From JBDRNE01 sp043812935 (GTDB lineage Bacteria; Omnitrophota; Gorgyraeia; Tantalellales; Tantalellaceae): 8,043 bases of DNA. Shown piece by piece: positions 6,553 to 8,043 of this stretch. The stretch is taken from contig JBDRLO010000066.1 in NCBI GenBank assembly GCA_043812935.1, positions 1 through 8,043 of the forward strand, in the 5' to 3' direction. The position numbers and the translations under genes are program-made. The stretch's first letter is position 1. The number at the start of each line of letters is the position of its first letter. A model generated the notes under the pieces. The model saw only the letters and a list, made by a program, of their open reading frames with translations, was not told the DNA's origin and did not search any database.

Positions 6553-7677
6553 TTATTTCCATTGAACGCCAGAATTGGCGTATAACAAAATGTCAAACAA
6601 TTCTTTCCAGTTTTGTGAAAATGGTTCCGGGACGCTGTCTGCCCCTGTTTTTTCAAAAACAACCGTCTTATTTATAACAGTTTTCATCATACCAGCTAAT
6701 TGCTCAGCGTTACCGGGATCGAAAAACTTAACCTTATCATATGCACCCAGTGTTTCGTGGGCATACTCCAAATCCGCCAAAAGAAGCGGTTTCTTGAAAA
6801 GTTTAGCTTCGGTTATTGGAACTCCCCATGTTTCCAATTTCGAGGGAAAAATTACACAATTCACATTATTATAAAACTCAAAAACTTTACAACGACTCTG
6901 AATCCCTATAAATTTAAGATTCTTTACGCATTTAAAAGAATTATAGATGTATCTTGCGTATCGATTTTCATCTCCGGACATGGTTAATATGACCTGGAAA
7001 TCAGAAATTCCTTGTTTTAGTAATATTTCCGTAGCTTTACAAATAACTTCAAAATTCTTGAACACTCTTGGAAAAGCGGGATAAAAGAAAGTATGTACAT
7101 TCTCGGATGACCGACTAGTGTGGATCTGTGAATTTATAGCTGGATGAGCAACAATAATGTTATTTGCCCCAATTAACCGCCTGAATTTATGCCTAAGACT
7201 GTCTTGTTGCACAATAACAAAATCATTTTTGTTGATGTTAATAGCATACAGAAAACGATACAATAAATTAAACAATACAAATTTGCGCCCCCCTAAATAC
7301 ACGTCCTTTAATGATAATGAATAAAACGGCGCAGGATTATGACAGTAAACTGCCCGAATATTCGCCTTTACATTAGGTGTTACGTCATGTAAAGAAAGCC
7401 ATAAATATGGTTTCATCTTTTTTGAAAAATTCGAAAAATAGATGTACTCATAATATAGCCGCGCCAACCATGATCTCTTTGCCCGAGGAAACGAGTAAAA
7501 TTTTATGTTTTCATGGTCAAAAAGGCATTGATCATTAACCAAGGCAATGATTTTGTATGCGCCTGCTAAATCGCAAGAAAGGTATTCCAAACAATCCTTT
7601 AAGATCGATAATGGTCCCCCCTCCGTAAGATTAATCGCAGAAATAATAATTTTTTTTAAATTTCTCTTTCTTATCAT
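6553..7677 (-). CDS. GT4 family (group 1) glycosyltransferase
   Basis: The gene encodes 374 residues with a GT-B layout. The N-terminal acceptor domain begins KKIIISAINLTEGGPLSIL (8-26), with the Gly-Gly loop at 20-21, and contains AVYCHNPAPFY (109-119), a motif often seen in GT4 enzymes. The C-terminal donor domain starts near HTFFYPAFPRVFKNFEV (195-211, K207-N208). It contains FQVILTMSGDEN (227-238), LKFIG (254-258) and the diagnostic EX7E motif SKLETWGVPITEA (279-291, E282 and E290), then VKFFDPGNAEQLA (316-328). Such enzymes are retaining and act on the cytoplasmic face with a nucleotide sugar; mannose, galactose or related donors cannot be told apart here. The start ATG has ACAGG 7 nt upstream. 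It lies 51 bp after the polymerase-like gene. Confidence 0.93.
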   Translation of the reverse strand: MIRKRNLKKIIISAINLTEGGPLSILKDCLEYLSCDLAGAYKIIALVNDQCLFDHENIKFYSFPRAKRSWLARLYYEYIYFSNFSKKMKPYLWLSLHDVTPNVKANIRAVYCHNPAPFYSLSLKDVYLGGRKFVLFNLLYRFLYAININKNDFVIVQQDSLRHKFRRLIGANNIIVAHPAINSQIHTSRSSENVHTFFYPAFPRVFKNFEVICKATEILLKQGISDFQVILTMSGDENRYARYIYNSFKCVKNLKFIGIQSRCKVFEFYNNVNCVIFPSKLETWGVPITEAKLFKKPLLLADLEYAHETLGAYDKVKFFDPGNAEQLAGMMKTVINKTVVFEKTGADSVPEPFSQNWKELFDILLYANSGVQWK

Positions 7678-7728
7678 ACTGCTACCTGTACATTAATGAA
7701 CTTTTCAAAATACAACTTCAAACTTGGC

Positions 7729-8043
7729 TTATTCACGATCATGGCCTTTTTCAATGCGCATGTTCCTATAGGTAAAATAATACGCCCAAACAAAAAATAT
7801 AAAACCACTGTAAAAATAGTTCCCCTGCCTCAATAAATTTACAATAAATAAGCACAATATCGCGTTACTGATCATCCAATAATGCTCATCCATTTTTTTC
7901 GACACATAAAATTTAACAATGAAATAAAAAAAGAGGGCAATCCCAAGTAACCCCATTTCCGAAATAAGCCTTGAAAACAACGACGCGGCATCTGTCCTAT
8001 TCAAAACCTGAATAATTTTCGTTGGATCTACTACCTGCGCAAT
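7729..8043 (-). CDS. C-terminal end of a polytopic membrane protein, probable O-antigen/polysaccharide polymerase (Wzy-like), runs off right edge
   Basis: The frame is open from base 8043 to a TAA at 7729, giving 104 residues; the apparent TTG start at 8004 is inside the gene, because the 13 codons before it are also open and read IAQVVDPTKIIQV. Three hydrophobic segments are seen: about 33-49 (GLLGIALFFYFIVKFYV), 56-72 (WMISNAILCLFIVNLL) and 77-93 (YSGFIFFVWAYYFTY), and the protein ends in a short charged tail. The DAASLFSRLISEMGLLGIAL stretch just before the first segment resembles the end of the large periplasmic loop and the following helix in Wzy/WaaL-type proteins. With a flippase two genes downstream, a polymerase is the best reading. 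The family cannot be confirmed without the N-terminal two thirds. Confidence 0.75.
   Translation of the reverse strand: MAQVVDPTKIIQVLNRTDAASLFSRLISEMGLLGIALFFYFIVKFYVSKKMDEHYWMISNAILCLFIVNLLRQGNYFYSGFIFFVWAYYFTYRNMRIEKGHDRE

Noticed and set aside
6465..6662. Minus-strand 65-codon frame overlapping the end of the GT4 gene
   Set aside because: More than half overlaps the GT4 3' end in another frame, and the rest is the A-rich gap (Lys-rich tail). No family features are visible.
1..8043. CRISPR arrays, tRNAs, rRNAs, insertion sequences, toxin-antitoxin pairs
   Set aside because: No spaced direct repeats, cloverleaf-like segments, transposase motifs or terminal inverted repeats were seen on reading both strands; a profile search would be needed to exclude them fully.

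Overview
The window is a stretch of an AT-rich bacterial genome occupied almost entirely by a cell-surface polysaccharide (O-antigen, capsule or exopolysaccharide) biosynthesis locus. All eight genes read on the minus strand, so transcription runs from the right edge to the left edge. Intergenic gaps are short (5 to about 140 bp), and no convincing internal promoter or rho-independent terminator was seen. The layout looks like one long operon whose promoter and terminator both lie outside the window.

In transcription order the genes are: the C-terminal end of a polytopic membrane protein, probably the Wzy-type polymerase (7729-8043, cut by the right edge); a GT4-type glycosyltransferase (6553-7677); a Wzx-type flippase (5054-6412); a polysaccharide pyruvyl transferase family protein (3721-4998); a 2x[4Fe-4S] FrhB-like (coenzyme F420 hydrogenase beta subunit family) protein (2383-3714); a membrane-anchored SGNH/GDSL hydrolase-like protein (1208-2272); a GT2 rhamnosyltransferase-like glycosyltransferase (361-1188); and the N-terminal 118 codons of an extended-SDR nucleotide-sugar epimerase/reductase (1-355, cut by the left edge).

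The genes fit a Wzx/Wzy-dependent pathway. The SDR enzyme would supply or finish a nucleotide sugar. The two glycosyltransferases would add sugars to a lipid-linked repeat unit on the cytoplasmic face. Wzx would flip the unit and the Wzy candidate would polymerise it. The pyruvyl transferase family protein and the SGNH protein are candidates for non-sugar decorations (ketal pyruvate; O-acyl addition or removal). The least explained member is the iron-sulfur FrhB-like protein, which sits 6 bp downstream of the pyruvyl transferase gene and is the best lead for undescribed biochemistry.

The organism cannot be identified from this window. AT-rich codon use with many 8-9 nt A/T runs, Shine-Dalgarno-led genes and a Wzx/Wzy locus with a WbpV-like SDR suggest a bacterium, probably with a Gram-negative-type envelope. 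Anything more specific would be a guess. No RNA genes, CRISPR arrays, insertion sequences, attachment sites or origins were seen, and there is no gene-free stretch longer than about 140 bp.
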